A DNA stretch of 64,000 nt from Neomesorhizobium albiziae (GCF_900114255.1 NZ_FOSL01000016.1:1-64000); one strand, 5' to 3'; counted from the first letter of the stretch, positions 36,487 to 51,572 are shown. Numbers and translations are program-made. Notes: generated by a model from the sequence alone, not told the origin.

Positions 36487-37020
36487 ATGCGCTTCCTGCG
36501 GCATAGCTACGCCTATGTCTTGACCGCGGCGCTGCTGCTGGTGGCGATGACCGCGCTCGAGCATCTGTATTTCCGCAGGCTGAGCGGCGGCATTCCCGCC
36601 CTCGACATGCGCTTTGCGGGTTTCTCGGACGAGGACGTCACGAAATGGCTGATGGGGCTCGGCGCGCACGGCCGCGAGGCCGTGCTTGTCTGGCACTACC
36701 TGACGCTGGACATGGTGCTGCCGGTGGTGCTCGGACTGGCGCTGGCGAGCCTGATCGCCGCAGCCGGCAACCGCTTGCCGGGCTTTGCCCGCCTTGGCGA
36801 AACGGCCAAAGCCGCATTCGCCGTCGGCCTGGTGATGCCTTACGTGGTTGCCGATTATGCGCAGAATTTTGCGGTGGTGCGCATGCTCGACGACCCGACC
36901 ATGGCCACGCCCGCCGCGATAGCGCTTGCTTCCGGCCTGAATGTTGCGAAATTCGCGCTTGCCGCCGTACCGGTGGCCGTTCTTCTGACGCTGTTCCTGG
37001 CAGGCCGGAGGAAACGCTGA
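36487..37020 (+). CDS. Small membrane protein after guaB, unknown function
   Basis: 177 residues, four likely membrane helices (about 10-24, 75-92, 109-127, 148-170), ending in a basic RRKR tail. It begins 10 bases after guaB, so probably co-transcribed. No family recognised; a periplasmic loop between helices 1 and 2 contains DMRFAGFSDEDVTKWL. It converges with oxyR with a three-base gap. Confidence 0.72.
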   Translation: MRFLRHSYAYVLTAALLLVAMTALEHLYFRRLSGGIPALDMRFAGFSDEDVTKWLMGLGAHGREAVLVWHYLTLDMVLPVVLGLALASLIAAAGNRLPGFARLGETAKAAFAVGLVMPYVVADYAQNFAVVRMLDDPTMATPAAIALASGLNVAKFALAAVPVAVLLTLFLAGRRKR

Positions 37021-37023
37021 CGT

Positions 37024-37930
37024 TCACCCCGCCATCAGCACGCCGCGCAGGTCGCGGATGATCCTTGCGAGTTCCAGGCATTCGTGGTGGCGCGGACTGT
37101 TGCGCCGCCAGGCAAGGCAGATCGTGCGCGAGGGCATCGGCTCGGCGAATGGCACGATCTTGAGATCGGGAATGACGCCGGACGGCCGCGCCGCCATTTC
37201 GGGAATGAGGGTGATGCCCAGCCCATGCGCAACCATCTGCAGAAGGGTGGTCAGGCTGGTGGCGCCGTAATTGGCCATGGCGACGGGCTTGACGCTGCCG
37301 CAGAGCGCCAGCGCCTGCTCGCGCAGGCAATGGCCTTCTTCCAGCAGCATCAGCCGTTCGAGCGCCGGGCTTTCCGGCGGCACCGGCGGCGATGCGAAGC
37401 CCGGATCGCCAGCGGGAACTGCGAGGAAGAAGCGGTCTGGGAAGAGTTCTTCCGTCACCAGGCCGGGAAAATCGAGGGGCAGGGCGGCGACGAAACCGTC
37501 GATGCGGCCGCTCGCCGTTTCCTCGACCAGCGACGCGGTGACCGCCTCGCGAAGCTCCAAAAGCAAGGCCGGGAAGCGCGATTTCAGTTCCGGCAGCAAT
37601 TGCGGCAGGAGGTAGGGCGCAACCGTCGGGATGATGCCCAGCCGAAAGCGTCCCTCCATGGCCAGCCGGCCGCGCCTGGCGACGGATTCGACGTCTCTTA
37701 TTTCGCCGAGGATGCGTTCGATCCTGGGCTGCAGCGCCTGCGCCTCGTCGGTCATGCGCACCGATTTTCCGCTGCGGTCGAAGAGCTTGCAGGCAAGCCG
37801 CTCTTCCATCTCGGCGATCTGCGAGGAAAGCGCCGGTTGCGACACGCCCGCAAGGGCCGCGGCACGGCCGAAATGCAGAGTCTGCGCCAACGCATCGAAA
37901 TATTGCATCTGGCGAATGGTCAAGCGGATC

Positions 37931-37932
<2 letters not shown>
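37024..37932 (-). CDS. oxyR: Hydrogen-peroxide sensor and regulator OxyR
   Basis: 302 residues from ATG 37932 (a TTG six bases upstream is also in frame). N-terminal LysR helix-turn-helix (QMQYFDALAQTLHFGRAAALAGVSQPALSS, split here as read) and substrate-domain fold. The redox pair is visible in GHCLREQALALC, Cys202 and Cys211, spaced as in E. coli Cys199/Cys208, so peroxide sensing by disulphide is expected. Divergent from katG, its usual target. Highly confident on the Cys motif. Confidence 0.94.
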
Positions 37933-40421
<2,489 letters not shown>

Positions 40422-40465
40422 GAGCCCCGTTTGCAAACTCTACTGCGGCGGCCACTGCATCGGCC

Positions 40466-40670
40466 CGAAAATCGGAATCGATTTTCGGAAAGCACGATGC
40501 AGCGATTCAAAGTCTTAGAGCGTCCTTTGCGTGTCCCAAGGGACACGCGGCGCTCTAATGACGGCGTTTTCTGCGCTTCCGGTGCTCACGGACTTGAATG
40601 TCCGCTCCGCTCCGGTTCTCGAAACCACCGCCATTTGACTCGCCGCAGCGAGTTATCAAACGGCTTCTGA
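40466..40670. repeat. Composite intergenic repeats including RIME-like copy B
   Basis: Two palindromic blocks. The first, 40466-40560, holds GAAAATCGGAATCGATTTTC and a long hairpin in which TTAGAGCG...GCGTGTCCC pairs with GGGACACGC...CGCTCTAA. The second, 40561-40650, has the core TTTCTGCGCTTCCGGTGCTC and the complementary GAGCGG..CGGTTCTCGAAA arm seen also at 28155 and 44283. Non-coding. Confidence 0.75.
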
Positions 40671-40695
40671 CAAGCAAACGGATCACTTCTCAAAG

Positions 40696-40730
40696 AACAG
40701 GCGCGGAGCGATCCGCGCCTGTTTTCTTTT
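40696..40730 (+). terminator. Intrinsic terminator after katG
   Basis: Perfect 12-bp stem AACAGGCGCGGA / TCCGCGCCTGTT with a four-base loop GCGA, followed by TTTTCTTTT. About 275 bases after the katG stop, beyond the repeats, and before the next gene. It probably ends katG read-through. Confidence 0.9.
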
Positions 40731-40846
40731 GAAGCGCCGTCCGAATGCGGATTGTTTTTCACGATCCCGTTTGAGCGCGCTTGCCTGCGAGCGCCTGGCC
40801 GGATAGTCAGGCGTTTCTCGGGTAAGCCGACATAGGGATCACCGAC

Positions 40847-42136
40847 ATGCGACTTGGCGGACGGCTGGCTGCAGCCATCGAAGTTCTCGAAGACATTGAA
40901 AAGCGCCACCGGCCCGCGGCCGATGTGCTGCGCGACTGGGGCCTTTCCCATCGTTTTGCCGGCGCGGGCGACCGGGCAGCGATCGGCAACATCGTATATG
41001 ACGCGCTGCGGCGCAAACGTTCGGCCGCCTGGCTGTTCGACAGCGATACGCCGAGGGCGCTGGGCTTCGGCGCGCTTGTGCTCGAATGGAGCGAGACGCC
41101 GGAGAGCCTGAACGCGGCAATCGATGGTGACAAGTTCGCTCCCGAACCGCTGAGCCAGGACGAGGCCAGGGCATTGACGTCGCGCGCGTTGACCGAGGCG
41201 CCGGACGCGACGCGGGCGGACTGCCCCGACTGGTGCGCGCCGCTGCTTGAGGAAACATATGGCGATGGCTGGGTTGCCGAAGGGCACGGGCTTTCGCAGC
41301 GCCCGCCGCTCGATCTTCGGGTCAACACGCTGAAGGCCGACCGCGGCCGGGTGCTGGCCGAATTGCTGGGCACCGGGGCCGAAGCATCGCCACTTGCGCC
41401 GCAGGGCATCCGAATTCCGCCGATTGCCGGCCACGGCCGGCACCCGAACGTCCAGGCCGAACCCGCCTTCCAGAAAGGCTGGTTCGAAGTCCAGGACGAG
41501 GGGTCGCAGGTGGCCGCGCAGCTTGCCGGCGCCGAACCCGGTATGCAGGTGCTCGACTATTGCGCCGGCGCCGGCGGCAAGACGCTTGCGCTCTCCGCAT
41601 CGATGGAGAACCGCGGCCAGATCTTCGCCTACGATTCCGAAAAGACGCGGCTGGCGCCGATCTTCGACCGCATCCGCCGCTCCGACAACCGCAACATCCA
41701 GGTCGTCGCGCGGCTGCCGGAATTGTCGGCGCTGGAGAACCAGATGGACCTGGTGCTGATCGACGCTCCGTGCACGGGGTCGGGCACCTGGCGCCGGCGG
41801 CCCGACGCCAAATGGCGGCTGACGCAAAAGCAGCTCGACGTGCGCATCGCCGAGCAGACGGCGATCCTCGATGCGGCGAAGGCCTTCGTGAAACCCGGCG
41901 GGAAGATCGCCTACATCACCTGTTCGGTGTTCCAGCCGGAAAACGCCGGCCAGGTCGAGGCATTCCTGGCGCGCAACGAAGATTTCGAGCCGCTCGATCA
42001 CCGTGCTCTTTGGGACGGAAGCTTCCCGGGCAAGGCGGGCAAGGCGAGGATCGACGAAGGGCGGGGCGTGTCGCTTTCGCCGGCCGGAAGCGGCACCGAC
42101 GGATTTTATTTCGCCGCACTTTCACGGAAAACCTGA
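40847..42136 (+). CDS. RsmB/NOP2-type rRNA (cytosine-C5-)methyltransferase
   Basis: 429 residues. The N-terminal NusB-like helical region (AAIEVLEDIEKRHRPAADVLRDW) is followed by the Rossmann methyltransferase: SAM site YCAGAGGKTLAL, then VLIDAPCTGSGTWRR containing the PC motif, and the catalytic Cys in YITCSVFQPENAGQVE. It methylates a cytosine of 16S rRNA (C967 in RsmB). Start ATG 40847. Genes of this type commonly sit near guaA in rhizobia. Confidence 0.92.
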   Translation: MRLGGRLAAAIEVLEDIEKRHRPAADVLRDWGLSHRFAGAGDRAAIGNIVYDALRRKRSAAWLFDSDTPRALGFGALVLEWSETPESLNAAIDGDKFAPEPLSQDEARALTSRALTEAPDATRADCPDWCAPLLEETYGDGWVAEGHGLSQRPPLDLRVNTLKADRGRVLAELLGTGAEASPLAPQGIRIPPIAGHGRHPNVQAEPAFQKGWFEVQDEGSQVAAQLAGAEPGMQVLDYCAGAGGKTLALSASMENRGQIFAYDSEKTRLAPIFDRIRRSDNRNIQVVARLPELSALENQMDLVLIDAPCTGSGTWRRRPDAKWRLTQKQLDVRIAEQTAILDAAKAFVKPGGKIAYITCSVFQPENAGQVEAFLARNEDFEPLDHRALWDGSFPGKAGKARIDEGRGVSLSPAGSGTDGFYFAALSRKT

Positions 42137-42182
42137 ATGAAGTAGCGCTGGCCGCCGCGCCCGCCGCGCGGGAGGAGTTTTC

Positions 42183-42986
42183 ATGGATGTTCTGATCGAC
42201 CAGTTGACCAATTTCAACAGCCTGGTTGGGCACCTCAACTACGTCCTGGTCATCCTTTCCGTTTCGATGAGCAGCATGCGCTGGCTGCGCATTTTCGCCA
42301 TCGCCAGTGGAGTTGTCGGCGTCTTCTATTACGGCTTGCTCGTAAACGACAGGATCAGCGCCGGCTGGGAATTCATCTTCGCGGCGGTGAACGCCGTGCA
42401 ACTGGCGATCGTCCTTCTGGCGGGCCGCCGGCGCGCCACAGGCGACGACGAAAAGTTCCTGGTCGAAACGGTGATGCCGACGATCGAGCCCAATCTGCGG
42501 GCCCGCATGCTGAAGCTGGCGCGCTGGCAGACGCGCGAGCCCGGCGACCTGCTGGTCGAGGAGGGGGAGGCGACGCCCGACCTGGTGTTCATCGCCAGGG
42601 GCGCTGCCAGCGTCGAGCGCGGCGGCAAGATCGTCGGTGTCTGCGGGCCGGGCGATTTCCTCGGCGAGATGAGTTTTCTGAGCGGCCGGCCGGCGTCGGC
42701 GACCGTACGGGTGGCCAACGAGGTGCGCTGCTGCATCTTCGATCCCGCCGTGCTGAAGGCTGTCAGCAAGAAGCATCCGGGCATCCGCCAGGCACTGGAA
42801 TACAGCTTCAACCGCAACCTCGTCGGCAAGCTGGAGCGTATGAACGATGCGAACCACGCGCACGCCCCGGACAAGCCCTCAGCCGCGCCCGCCGACGAAA
42901 AAGCCGAGCCGGCGCCGCCGATCCTGACCGGCGAAGAGCCGACGATACTGACAGGCGAGGAGCCGAGGCCGCTTCCCGGCTCTTGA
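42183..42986 (+). CDS. Popeye-like membrane protein with cyclic-nucleotide-binding-type domain
   Basis: 267 residues. Residues about 15-85 form three membrane helices (YVLVILSVSMSSM, IFAIASGVVGVFYYGLLV, IFAAVNAVQLAIVLLAG), a bacterial Popeye-like layout. Residues about 95-215 form a cNMP-binding-type beta barrel with GDFLGEMSFLSGRPASATVRV at the phosphate cassette position. In canonical cAMP binders an Arg sits where Ala-Ser stand here (GTPRAATV), so binding of cAMP is uncertain. The tail is Pro/Glu-rich with ILTGEEP twice. Ribosome site GGAGG before ATG 42183. Likely a membrane-attached sensor. Confidence 0.83.
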   Translation: MDVLIDQLTNFNSLVGHLNYVLVILSVSMSSMRWLRIFAIASGVVGVFYYGLLVNDRISAGWEFIFAAVNAVQLAIVLLAGRRRATGDDEKFLVETVMPTIEPNLRARMLKLARWQTREPGDLLVEEGEATPDLVFIARGAASVERGGKIVGVCGPGDFLGEMSFLSGRPASATVRVANEVRCCIFDPAVLKAVSKKHPGIRQALEYSFNRNLVGKLERMNDANHAHAPDKPSAAPADEKAEPAPPILTGEEPTILTGEEPRPLPGS

Positions 42987-43169
42987 TTTTGCGGTGCGTC
43001 GAGCAAACCAAACAGTCGAGTTTGCGCTGCAACATAACAATTGCGTGCCAACCGTCGCTTTGCGATAAGCGGCAGGAGCATTTTGCAGCACAAATGCGGC
43101 TAACAAACAGATAGAGCGGAATGCCCGAAGCACTCCACTCTAGTCTCGATGCGGAGATAGACCGGGCCG

Positions 43170-43631
43170 ATGGCAGAGGCAAAGATCACAGCGGATCCGA
43201 ATTTCGAAGATCGCGTGCGCTCCTCGTTTGCAAGGCAGAGCGCCATGATGACGCTGGGGGCCGAACTGACGCTGGTGACGCCGGGCATCATCGAGATCGA
43301 GATGCCCTATTCGATGGCGCTGACCCAGCAGCACGGTTTCCTGCATGCCGGCATCATATCGACCGCGCTGGATTCGGCCTGCGGATACGCCGCCTTTTCG
43401 ATGATGCCGGCCAACGCGGCGGTGCTGACGATCGAATTCAAGGTCAACCTGCTGGCGCCGGGCAGGGGCGAGCGCTTCCTGTTCCGCGGCTCGGTGACCA
43501 AGCCCGGCCGCACCATCATCGTTGCCGACGGCCAGGCCTATGCGTTCGGCGCCGACGGCGAGGCCAAGCTGATCGCCACCATGACCGGCACCATGATGAC
43601 GGTGGTGGGCCGCGACGGCATCGAAGGCTGA
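43170..43631 (+). CDS. PaaI-type hotdog thioesterase
   Basis: 153 residues, single hotdog domain. The helix after QQHGFLHAGIISTALDSACGYAA is the PaaI signature (HGG..A.LAD type), followed by VLTIEFKVNLLAPGRGERFLF. It hydrolyses acyl-CoA thioesters, often aromatic; natural substrate not known. ATG 43170 gives the usual length. The nucleosidase gene starts 11 bases after its stop, so these two are an operon. Confidence 0.9.
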   Translation: MAEAKITADPNFEDRVRSSFARQSAMMTLGAELTLVTPGIIEIEMPYSMALTQQHGFLHAGIISTALDSACGYAAFSMMPANAAVLTIEFKVNLLAPGRGERFLFRGSVTKPGRTIIVADGQAYAFGADGEAKLIATMTGTMMTVVGRDGIEG

Positions 43632-43642
43632 TAGATACGCCA

Positions 43643-44281
43643 ATGATCCCTCTCACCTCGCTTGCCGGCAAGAAGGTTCTCTTCGTCATGGCGGCCGAAG
43701 CGGAATACGGCCCGCACCTCCGGCATCGGTTCGTGCCGTTGATGACCGGCGTCGGGCCGGTGGAGGCAGGCGTCGTGCTGGGCGCCGAACTCGGCCGGCG
43801 CGAAACGAACGGCACGCTGCCGGACCTTATCGTTTCGCTGGGGTCGGCCGGCAGCCGCAGCCTCGAACAGACGGAAATCTACCAGGCGGTGTCGGTGTCA
43901 TACCGCGACATGGATGCCTCGGCCCTGGGCTTCGAGAAGGGGGCGACGCCGTTCCTCGACCTGCCGGCGACCGTTCCCCTGCCGCACCGCATTCCGGGCA
44001 TCCGCGAGGCGAGCCTGTCGACGGGCGCGACCATCATTTCAGGCGAGGCCTACGGGGCGATCGCCGCCGAGATGGTCGATATGGAAACCTTTGCCTGCCT
44101 GCGCGCCTGCCAGCTCTTCGGCGTGCCCTTGATCGCGCTGCGCGGCATTTCGGATGGCGCGGCCGATCTCAAGCATGTCGGCGACTGGACCGAATACCTC
44201 CATGTCATCGACGAGAAGCTGGCGGCGGCGGTGGACAGGCTGGGAGCGGCGATCGCGGAGGGCGCGTTGATATTCAGGTAA
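43643..44281 (+). CDS. 5'-methylthioadenosine/S-adenosylhomocysteine nucleosidase-like protein
   Basis: 212 residues, PNP_UDP_1 fold. The start is the nucleoside-phosphorylase-like VLFVMAAEAEYGPHL, then MTGVGPVEAGVV; the ribose-binding Glu lies in MVDMETFACLRAC, and the catalytic Asp in LRGISDGAADL. It cleaves adenine from MTA/SAH or a related nucleoside. Shorter loops than E. coli Pfs; other purine nucleosidases of the family are possible. It lies upstream of guaA behind a palindromic repeat. Confidence 0.82.
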   Translation: MIPLTSLAGKKVLFVMAAEAEYGPHLRHRFVPLMTGVGPVEAGVVLGAELGRRETNGTLPDLIVSLGSAGSRSLEQTEIYQAVSVSYRDMDASALGFEKGATPFLDLPATVPLPHRIPGIREASLSTGATIISGEAYGAIAAEMVDMETFACLRACQLFGVPLIALRGISDGAADLKHVGDWTEYLHVIDEKLAAAVDRLGAAIAEGALIFR

Positions 44282-44282
44282 G

Positions 44283-44395
44283 GCCGGCCTGCAAATGGCG
44301 GCTTTCTGCGCTTGCCGGTGCTCACGTACCCGAATGTACGCTGCGCTCCAGTTCTCGAAATCCGTCATTTTCGACTCGGCCTGACCTGAATCTCA
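44283..44395. repeat. RIME-like palindromic intergenic repeat, copy C
   Basis: The arms AGGCCGGCCTG and CGGCCTGAC and the core TTTCTGCGCTTGCCGGTGC, CTCACGTACCCGAATGTACG and CAGTTCTCGAAAT match copy A closely. A shorter related fragment, GGTGAGATTCAGGT, lies at 30986-30999 just after the small protein gene, in the opposite sense. Confidence 0.75.
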
Positions 44396-44558
44396 CCACA
44401 CCCTTCGCCCGGCCGGCTCCCATTTTCCCGGTGGATACGCCGCGCGGTTGAATCAAAGTGTGAGGCAACTGATGCGGTGGATTATCCACCCGATTCAAAA
44501 TGCGATGAGAGCGCTCCAACCCATTGCGCCGACTCGTTTCTTTCTTTAAACGCCCGCC

Positions 44559-46121
44559 ATGACGAACCAAGCTCATCCCGACACCGTCCTCATCATCGAC
44601 TTCGGCAGCCAGGTCACCCAGCTGATCGCCAGGCGCGTTCGCGAAGCCGGCGTTTTCTCCGAAATCGTTCCCTTCCAGTCGGCCGACGAAGACTTCCGGC
44701 GTATCAAGCCGAAAGCCGTCATCCTTTCCGGCAGCCCCCACTCGACCGTCGACATCGGCAGCCCGCGGGCGCCGGACGCGATCTTCGATGCGGGCATCCC
44801 GGTGCTCGGCATCTGCTACGGCGAACAGACGATGTGCGCGCAGCTCGGCGGCAAGGTGGAGGCAGGCCACCACCGCGAATTCGGCCGCGCCTATCTCGAG
44901 ATCGAGGATGACAGCGCCCTCTTCGACGGCGTCTGGGCCAAGGGCACCCGCCATCAGGTCTGGATGAGCCACGGCGACAAGGTGACGGCCATTCCCGACG
45001 GCTTCCATGTGATCGGCACTTCGAGCGGCGCGCCCTTCGCGGCGATCGCCGACGAGGCCCGCAAGTTCTACGCCGTGCAGTTCCACCCCGAGGTGGTGCA
45101 TACGCCAGACGGCGCGAAGCTGTTGCGCAACTTCGTCCACAAGATCGCCGGCATCGAGGGCGACTGGACCATGCGCGCCTATCGCGAGCATGCGGTGGAG
45201 GCGATCCGCAAGCAGGTCGGTGACAAGAAGGTCATCTGCGCGCTGTCGGGCGGCGTCGACTCCTCGGTGGCAGCACTGTTGATCCACGAGGCGGTCGGCG
45301 ACCAGCTGACCTGCATCCTCGTCGACCACGGGCTGATGCGGAAGGACGAGGCCAGGAACGTCGTTTCCATGTTCCGCGAGCACTACAACCTGCCGCTGAT
45401 CCTGGTCGACGCGTCCGAGCGCTTCATCACGGCGCTTGAAGGCGAGGCCGATCCGGAAACCAAGCGCAAGACCATCGGCCGCCTGTTCATCGAGGTGTTC
45501 GAGGAGGAGGCCAAGAAGCTCGGCGGCGCCGATTTCCTGGCGCAGGGCACGCTCTATCCCGACGTCATCGAAAGCGTGTCGTTCAGCGGCGGCCCCTCGG
45601 TGACGATCAAGTCGCACCACAATGTCGGCGGCCTGCCAGAACGCATGAACATGCAGCTGGTCGAGCCGCTGCGCGAACTGTTCAAGGACGAGGTCAGGGC
45701 GCTGGGCAAGGAGCTCGGCCTGCCGGACAGCTTCATCGGCCGCCACCCGTTTCCGGGACCGGGCCTTGCCATCCGCTGCCCCGGCGGCATCACCCGCGAA
45801 AAGCTCGAAATCTTGCGCGAGGCCGACGCGATCTATCTCGACGAGATCCGCAAGGCCGGCCTCTACGACGCCATCTGGCAGGCCTTCGCCGTGCTGTTGC
45901 CGGTGCAGACGGTGGGCGTCATGGGCGACGGCCGCACCTACGAGTTCGTTTGCGCGCTGCGCGCGGTGACCTCCATCGACGGCATGACCGCCGATTTCTA
46001 CCACTACGACATGAACTTCCTCGGCCAGGCAGCCACCCGCATCATCAACGAGGTGAAGGGCATCAACCGCGTCGTCTACGACGTTACCTCGAAACCGCCC
46101 GGCACCATCGAGTGGGAATGA
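44559..46121 (+). CDS. guaA: GMP synthase (glutamine-hydrolysing)
   Basis: 520 residues. The N-terminal class I glutamine amidotransferase has the nucleophile in VLGICYGEQ and the His/Glu pair in VQFHPEVVH. The ATP-pyrophosphatase domain has [13 protein letters not shown], and the C-terminal dimerisation domain ends [10 protein letters not shown]. It makes GMP from XMP, following guaB. Its last 34 coding bases are duplicated at 51712-51745, marking an insertion of the thiamine cluster here; the gene itself is intact. Confidence 0.97.
   Translation: MTNQAHPDTVLIIDFGSQVTQLIARRVREAGVFSEIVPFQSADEDFRRIKPKAVILSGSPHSTVDIGSPRAPDAIFDAGIPVLGICYGEQTMCAQLGGKVEAGHHREFGRAYLEIEDDSALFDGVWAKGTRHQVWMSHGDKVTAIPDGFHVIGTSSGAPFAAIADEARKFYAVQFHPEVVHTPDGAKLLRNFVHKIAGIEGDWTMRAYREHAVEAIRKQVGDKKVICALSGGVDSSVAALLIHEAVGDQLTCILVDHGLMRKDEARNVVSMFREHYNLPLILVDASERFITALEGEADPETKRKTIGRLFIEVFEEEAKKLGGADFLAQGTLYPDVIESVSFSGGPSVTIKSHHNVGGLPERMNMQLVEPLRELFKDEVRALGKELGLPDSFIGRHPFPGPGLAIRCPGGITREKLEILREADAIYLDEIRKAGLYDAIWQAFAVLLPVQTVGVMGDGRTYEFVCALRAVTSIDGMTADFYHYDMNFLGQAATRIINEVKGINRVVYDVTSKPPGTIEWE
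46084..46117. repeat. Direct repeat (attachment-site-like), left copy in guaA 3' end
   Basis: The 34 bases TTACCTCGAAACC ... GAGTGGGA in the guaA coding end are identical to 51712-51745; after one mismatch TGA follows at both places. Two copies bracketing one gene cluster are the mark of site-specific integration into the 3' end of guaA. Confidence 0.9.
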
Positions 46122-46141
46122 TTTTTGGCGGCCTTGGCGGC

Positions 46142-46990
46142 CTATCGCGGATCAGGAGAATCCCACGACAAGTCTGCAGTGGCGGGAGTAGCGACAATAT
46201 TAGTGTCATCCGCCTGATTAGTGTCATCCGCCTGCCAGCATGTTTTCGTCAAAGCTTCGAAAACAAGCTGTTTGCCATGGAGCACGGCATCTTCAAGCGA
46301 GCGTGCGTTAGCCAAATGCGCGGCAATGGCGCTGGCCAGCATGCAGCCCGTCCCGCGCTTCGATCCACCAAGGCGGGGCGCATCGAAGCGGATAGCCTTC
46401 TGGTTTGAGCGTAACAGTATGTCCGTGGAGCTAGGTCCCGCGCCGTGGCCACCCTTGATCAGCACGGCTTGCGATCCGGCAGCCAGCAATTTTTGACCTT
46501 GTTGCAACGCACTGCCTTCGTTCACCGCAACGGGTGAGCCGACGAGAGCCGCCAACTCGATGAGGTTGGGTGTGACGAGCCGGCAAAGCGGCATTAAATC
46601 ACGACTCATCACGTCGATCGCGCCTGCTTCCAGGAGCGGCCTGCCCGAAGTGGAGGCCAGTATGGGGTCGAGCACTGCCGGGATATGCCGATTTTCGCGC
46701 AGCACAGCGACAACGCCAGCGATGATCTGCTCTGTCGCGAGCATGCCCATCTTGATGGCCGCCACCTCGTTGGCCTGCAGCGCCGCCCGCATTTGATCGG
46801 CCACCAGACTGGGTTTAATAGGGTGGACTTCCAGTACGGCTTCGTGCGTCTGCACCGTCAGCGCGGTGACAGCAAGGCAGGCGCGTACGCCGATGGAAGA
46901 GATCGTCTCGATATCGCGTGCAATTCCGGCGCCACCGCTGGAGTCCGATCCACCAACGACAAGCACATGCGGTTCTCCCCTCAGCGCCAT
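46142..46990 (-). CDS. thiD: Hydroxymethylpyrimidine (phosphate) kinase ThiD
   Basis: 282 residues from ATG 46990, overlapping thiE by 10 bases; the open frame extends upstream antisense to thiE. Ribokinase-like fold: VVGGSDSSGGAGIARDIETI binds the pyrimidine, VLDPILASTSG and the anion hole/catalytic Asp region GGSKRGTGCMLASAIAAHLA. It phosphorylates HMP to HMP-PP for thiamine. The C-terminal tail has a tandem QADDTN repeat (18-bp DNA repeat at 46199-46234) and an extra 30 residues beyond the usual end. Last gene of the thi operon. Confidence 0.9.
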   Translation of the reverse strand: MALRGEPHVLVVGGSDSSGGAGIARDIETISSIGVRACLAVTALTVQTHEAVLEVHPIKPSLVADQMRAALQANEVAAIKMGMLATEQIIAGVVAVLRENRHIPAVLDPILASTSGRPLLEAGAIDVMSRDLMPLCRLVTPNLIELAALVGSPVAVNEGSALQQGQKLLAAGSQAVLIKGGHGAGPSSTDILLRSNQKAIRFDAPRLGGSKRGTGCMLASAIAAHLANARSLEDAVLHGKQLVFEALTKTCWQADDTNQADDTNIVATPATADLSWDSPDPR

Positions 46991-47586
46991 CGTTCTGTCC
47001 TTTCGATCCATTCTCGTGTGCGCGCTTCCGGGTCGGCATTCAATGTAATGTCGGTCACGACAGCGGCGCTGTCTGCGCCGGCGCCGAAGACGCCCTCGAT
47101 CCGGCCAGGGTTGAGGCCGCCAATGGCGACCAACGCGATCGGCGCGACCCGGCGCTTCCATTCGCCAATTCGTTCAAGCCCCTGTGGCGACCATTTCATC
47201 TGCTTCAGTATGGTCGGGTAGATCGGGCCGAGCGCGATATAGTCCGGTCTGGCGGCCAGGGCCGTTTCCAGTTCGGCGTGGTCATGCGTGCTGAGGCCGA
47301 GGCGAATACCAGCTACCCTTATGCGAGGAAGGTCCGCCGCCTGCAGGTCTTCCTGGCCGAGGTGAACGAAGTCGCAGCACTCTTCGATCGCCAGGCGCCA
47401 GTGGTCGTTGACGATGAGTTGGCATCGGTGCCGGGCGCACAAGACCTTGGCTTTTCGGATCTCGGCACGCAACCCAGCCTCGTCCTGGTCCTTGATGCGA
47501 AGCTGCACCAGCTTGACGCCAAGCGGCACTAGCCGTTCGATCCAGGCGGCGCTGTCGACGATCAGGTAGAAGGGATCGAGCTTCAC
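46981..47586 (-). CDS. thiE: Thiamine-phosphate synthase ThiE
   Basis: 201 residues, TIM barrel. Key parts: QLRIKD early, [10 protein letters not shown] with the pyrimidine-binding Asn-Asp, [18 protein letters not shown] and [11 protein letters not shown], then [11 protein letters not shown] for phosphate. It joins HMP-PP and thiazole phosphate to thiamine phosphate. It overlaps thiG by four bases (ATGA-type) and thiD by 10, so translation is coupled. Confidence 0.92.
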   Translation of the reverse strand: MKLDPFYLIVDSAAWIERLVPLGVKLVQLRIKDQDEAGLRAEIRKAKVLCARHRCQLIVNDHWRLAIEECCDFVHLGQEDLQAADLPRIRVAGIRLGLSTHDHAELETALAARPDYIALGPIYPTILKQMKWSPQGLERIGEWKRRVAPIALVAIGGLNPGRIEGVFGAGADSAAVVTDITLNADPEARTREWIERTERWR

Positions 47587-48356
47587 GAGAAGACCGCCCT
47601 GCCGAACGTCGGCGTCGACGGCACGGCGACCTCGCGCGGTTCGAGCATTCCCGACTTGAAAGCTTCACGACCGGCTTCGACCGCCTTGCCGAATGCGCGC
47701 GCCATGCCGACCGGATCAGCCGCTCTCGCCACCGCCGTGTTCAGCAGCACGGCGTCAAAGCCAAGCTCCATGACCGTTGCCGCGTGCGACGGTCGCCCCA
47801 GCCCCGCATCCACAATAAGTGGAACGCCAGGGAAATGTGCGCGCATCGAGCGCAGCGCCGGGATGTTAATCGGTCCGAGGGCGGAACCGATTGGCGCGCA
47901 CCACGGCATCAGGACCTTGCAGCCCGCCTCGAGCAGCCGCTCCGCAACGACAAGATCGTCGGTGGTATAGGGAAATACCGAAAAGCCGTCCTCGCACAGG
48001 ATGCGGGCGGCTTCGACCAGGCCGAACACGTCCGGCTGCAGCGTATCCTGGTTGCCGATCACTTCGAGCTTGATCCAGGACGTGCCGAACAACTCGCGCG
48101 CCATTTTCGCGGTTGTGACCGCTTCCTTGACGGAGTGGCAGCCGGCACTGTTGGGCAGGATTCTTACGCCGAGCGAGCGGATCAACGACCAGAATTTTTC
48201 GCCGGCCCTGCCGCCTGCCATTTCACGGCGCAAGGAGACGGTTACCACCGACGTGCCCGACGCCTCGACCGCATCGGCAAGGATAGCCGGCGAAGGATAT
48301 TGAGCCGTGCCGAGAAGCAGGCGCGAGGGAAGGTTCGTACCGTAAAGGTCGAGCAT
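47583..48356 (-). CDS. thiG: Thiazole synthase ThiG
   Basis: 257 residues from ATG 48356. Family landmarks: [21 protein letters not shown], the Schiff-base Lys in [10 protein letters not shown], and the phosphate loop [27 protein letters not shown] (as separate blocks). It assembles the thiazole phosphate from DXP, dehydroglycine and the ThiS thiocarboxylate. It lies two bases after thiS and four bases into thiE, as in other thiCOSGE operons. Confidence 0.94.
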   Translation of the reverse strand: MLDLYGTNLPSRLLLGTAQYPSPAILADAVEASGTSVVTVSLRREMAGGRAGEKFWSLIRSLGVRILPNSAGCHSVKEAVTTAKMARELFGTSWIKLEVIGNQDTLQPDVFGLVEAARILCEDGFSVFPYTTDDLVVAERLLEAGCKVLMPWCAPIGSALGPINIPALRSMRAHFPGVPLIVDAGLGRPSHAATVMELGFDAVLLNTAVARAADPVGMARAFGKAVEAGREAFKSGMLEPREVAVPSTPTFGRAVFS

Positions 48357-48526
48357 CGGGTCACCCGCCTTGCATGGGCGAGAGGATTTCAATCCGATCG
48401 CCGTCGCTCAGCTGGAACTGCGCCCGATCGGCCACATGCACGAGGTCGCTGTTGACGGCCGTTGCGAGCCAATCGCCCTCATAGTCGAGCGCAGCAAGCA
48501 GCTCGGCCAGCGTGGTGGCGGCAACT

Positions 48527-51375
<2,849 letters not shown>

Positions 51376-51475
51376 TCATGCATTGGAGACCCAGTTCTGT
51401 GCCGGAAGGATGAAAAGACGCTTTTACCTGCCTGTTTGCCGGTTTTCGGGCATGGAGTCCCGCAAAGCGCTTGCA

Positions 51476-51572
51476 CCGTCCCTACGCCAGTATGAACTGG
51501 ATCAGGTTCAACGGGTCACTGCGCCGCGAAAGCCAGCAGTATCTCAGCCTCTTGCCGGGACTCCCCTGGTGA
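51476..51572 (-). promoter_or_regulatory. TPP riboswitch (THI element) upstream of thiC
   Basis: On the minus strand, P1 5' side ACCAGGGGAGTCCCGGC (51570-51554), then CTGAGAT (about 51546-51540), then ACCC and GAACCTGATCC (about 51515-51497), and the 3' closing GCGTAGGGA (51487-51479). These are the invariant blocks of the thiamine-pyrophosphate aptamer. Expression-off on TPP binding is expected; the expression platform between it and thiC was not resolved. Confidence 0.96.

Noticed and set aside
44322-46004. 560-codon minus-strand open frame across guaA
   Set aside because: Antisense shadow of guaA in a GC-rich genome; no recognisable domain, composition rich in Asp/His/Arg as usual for such shadows.
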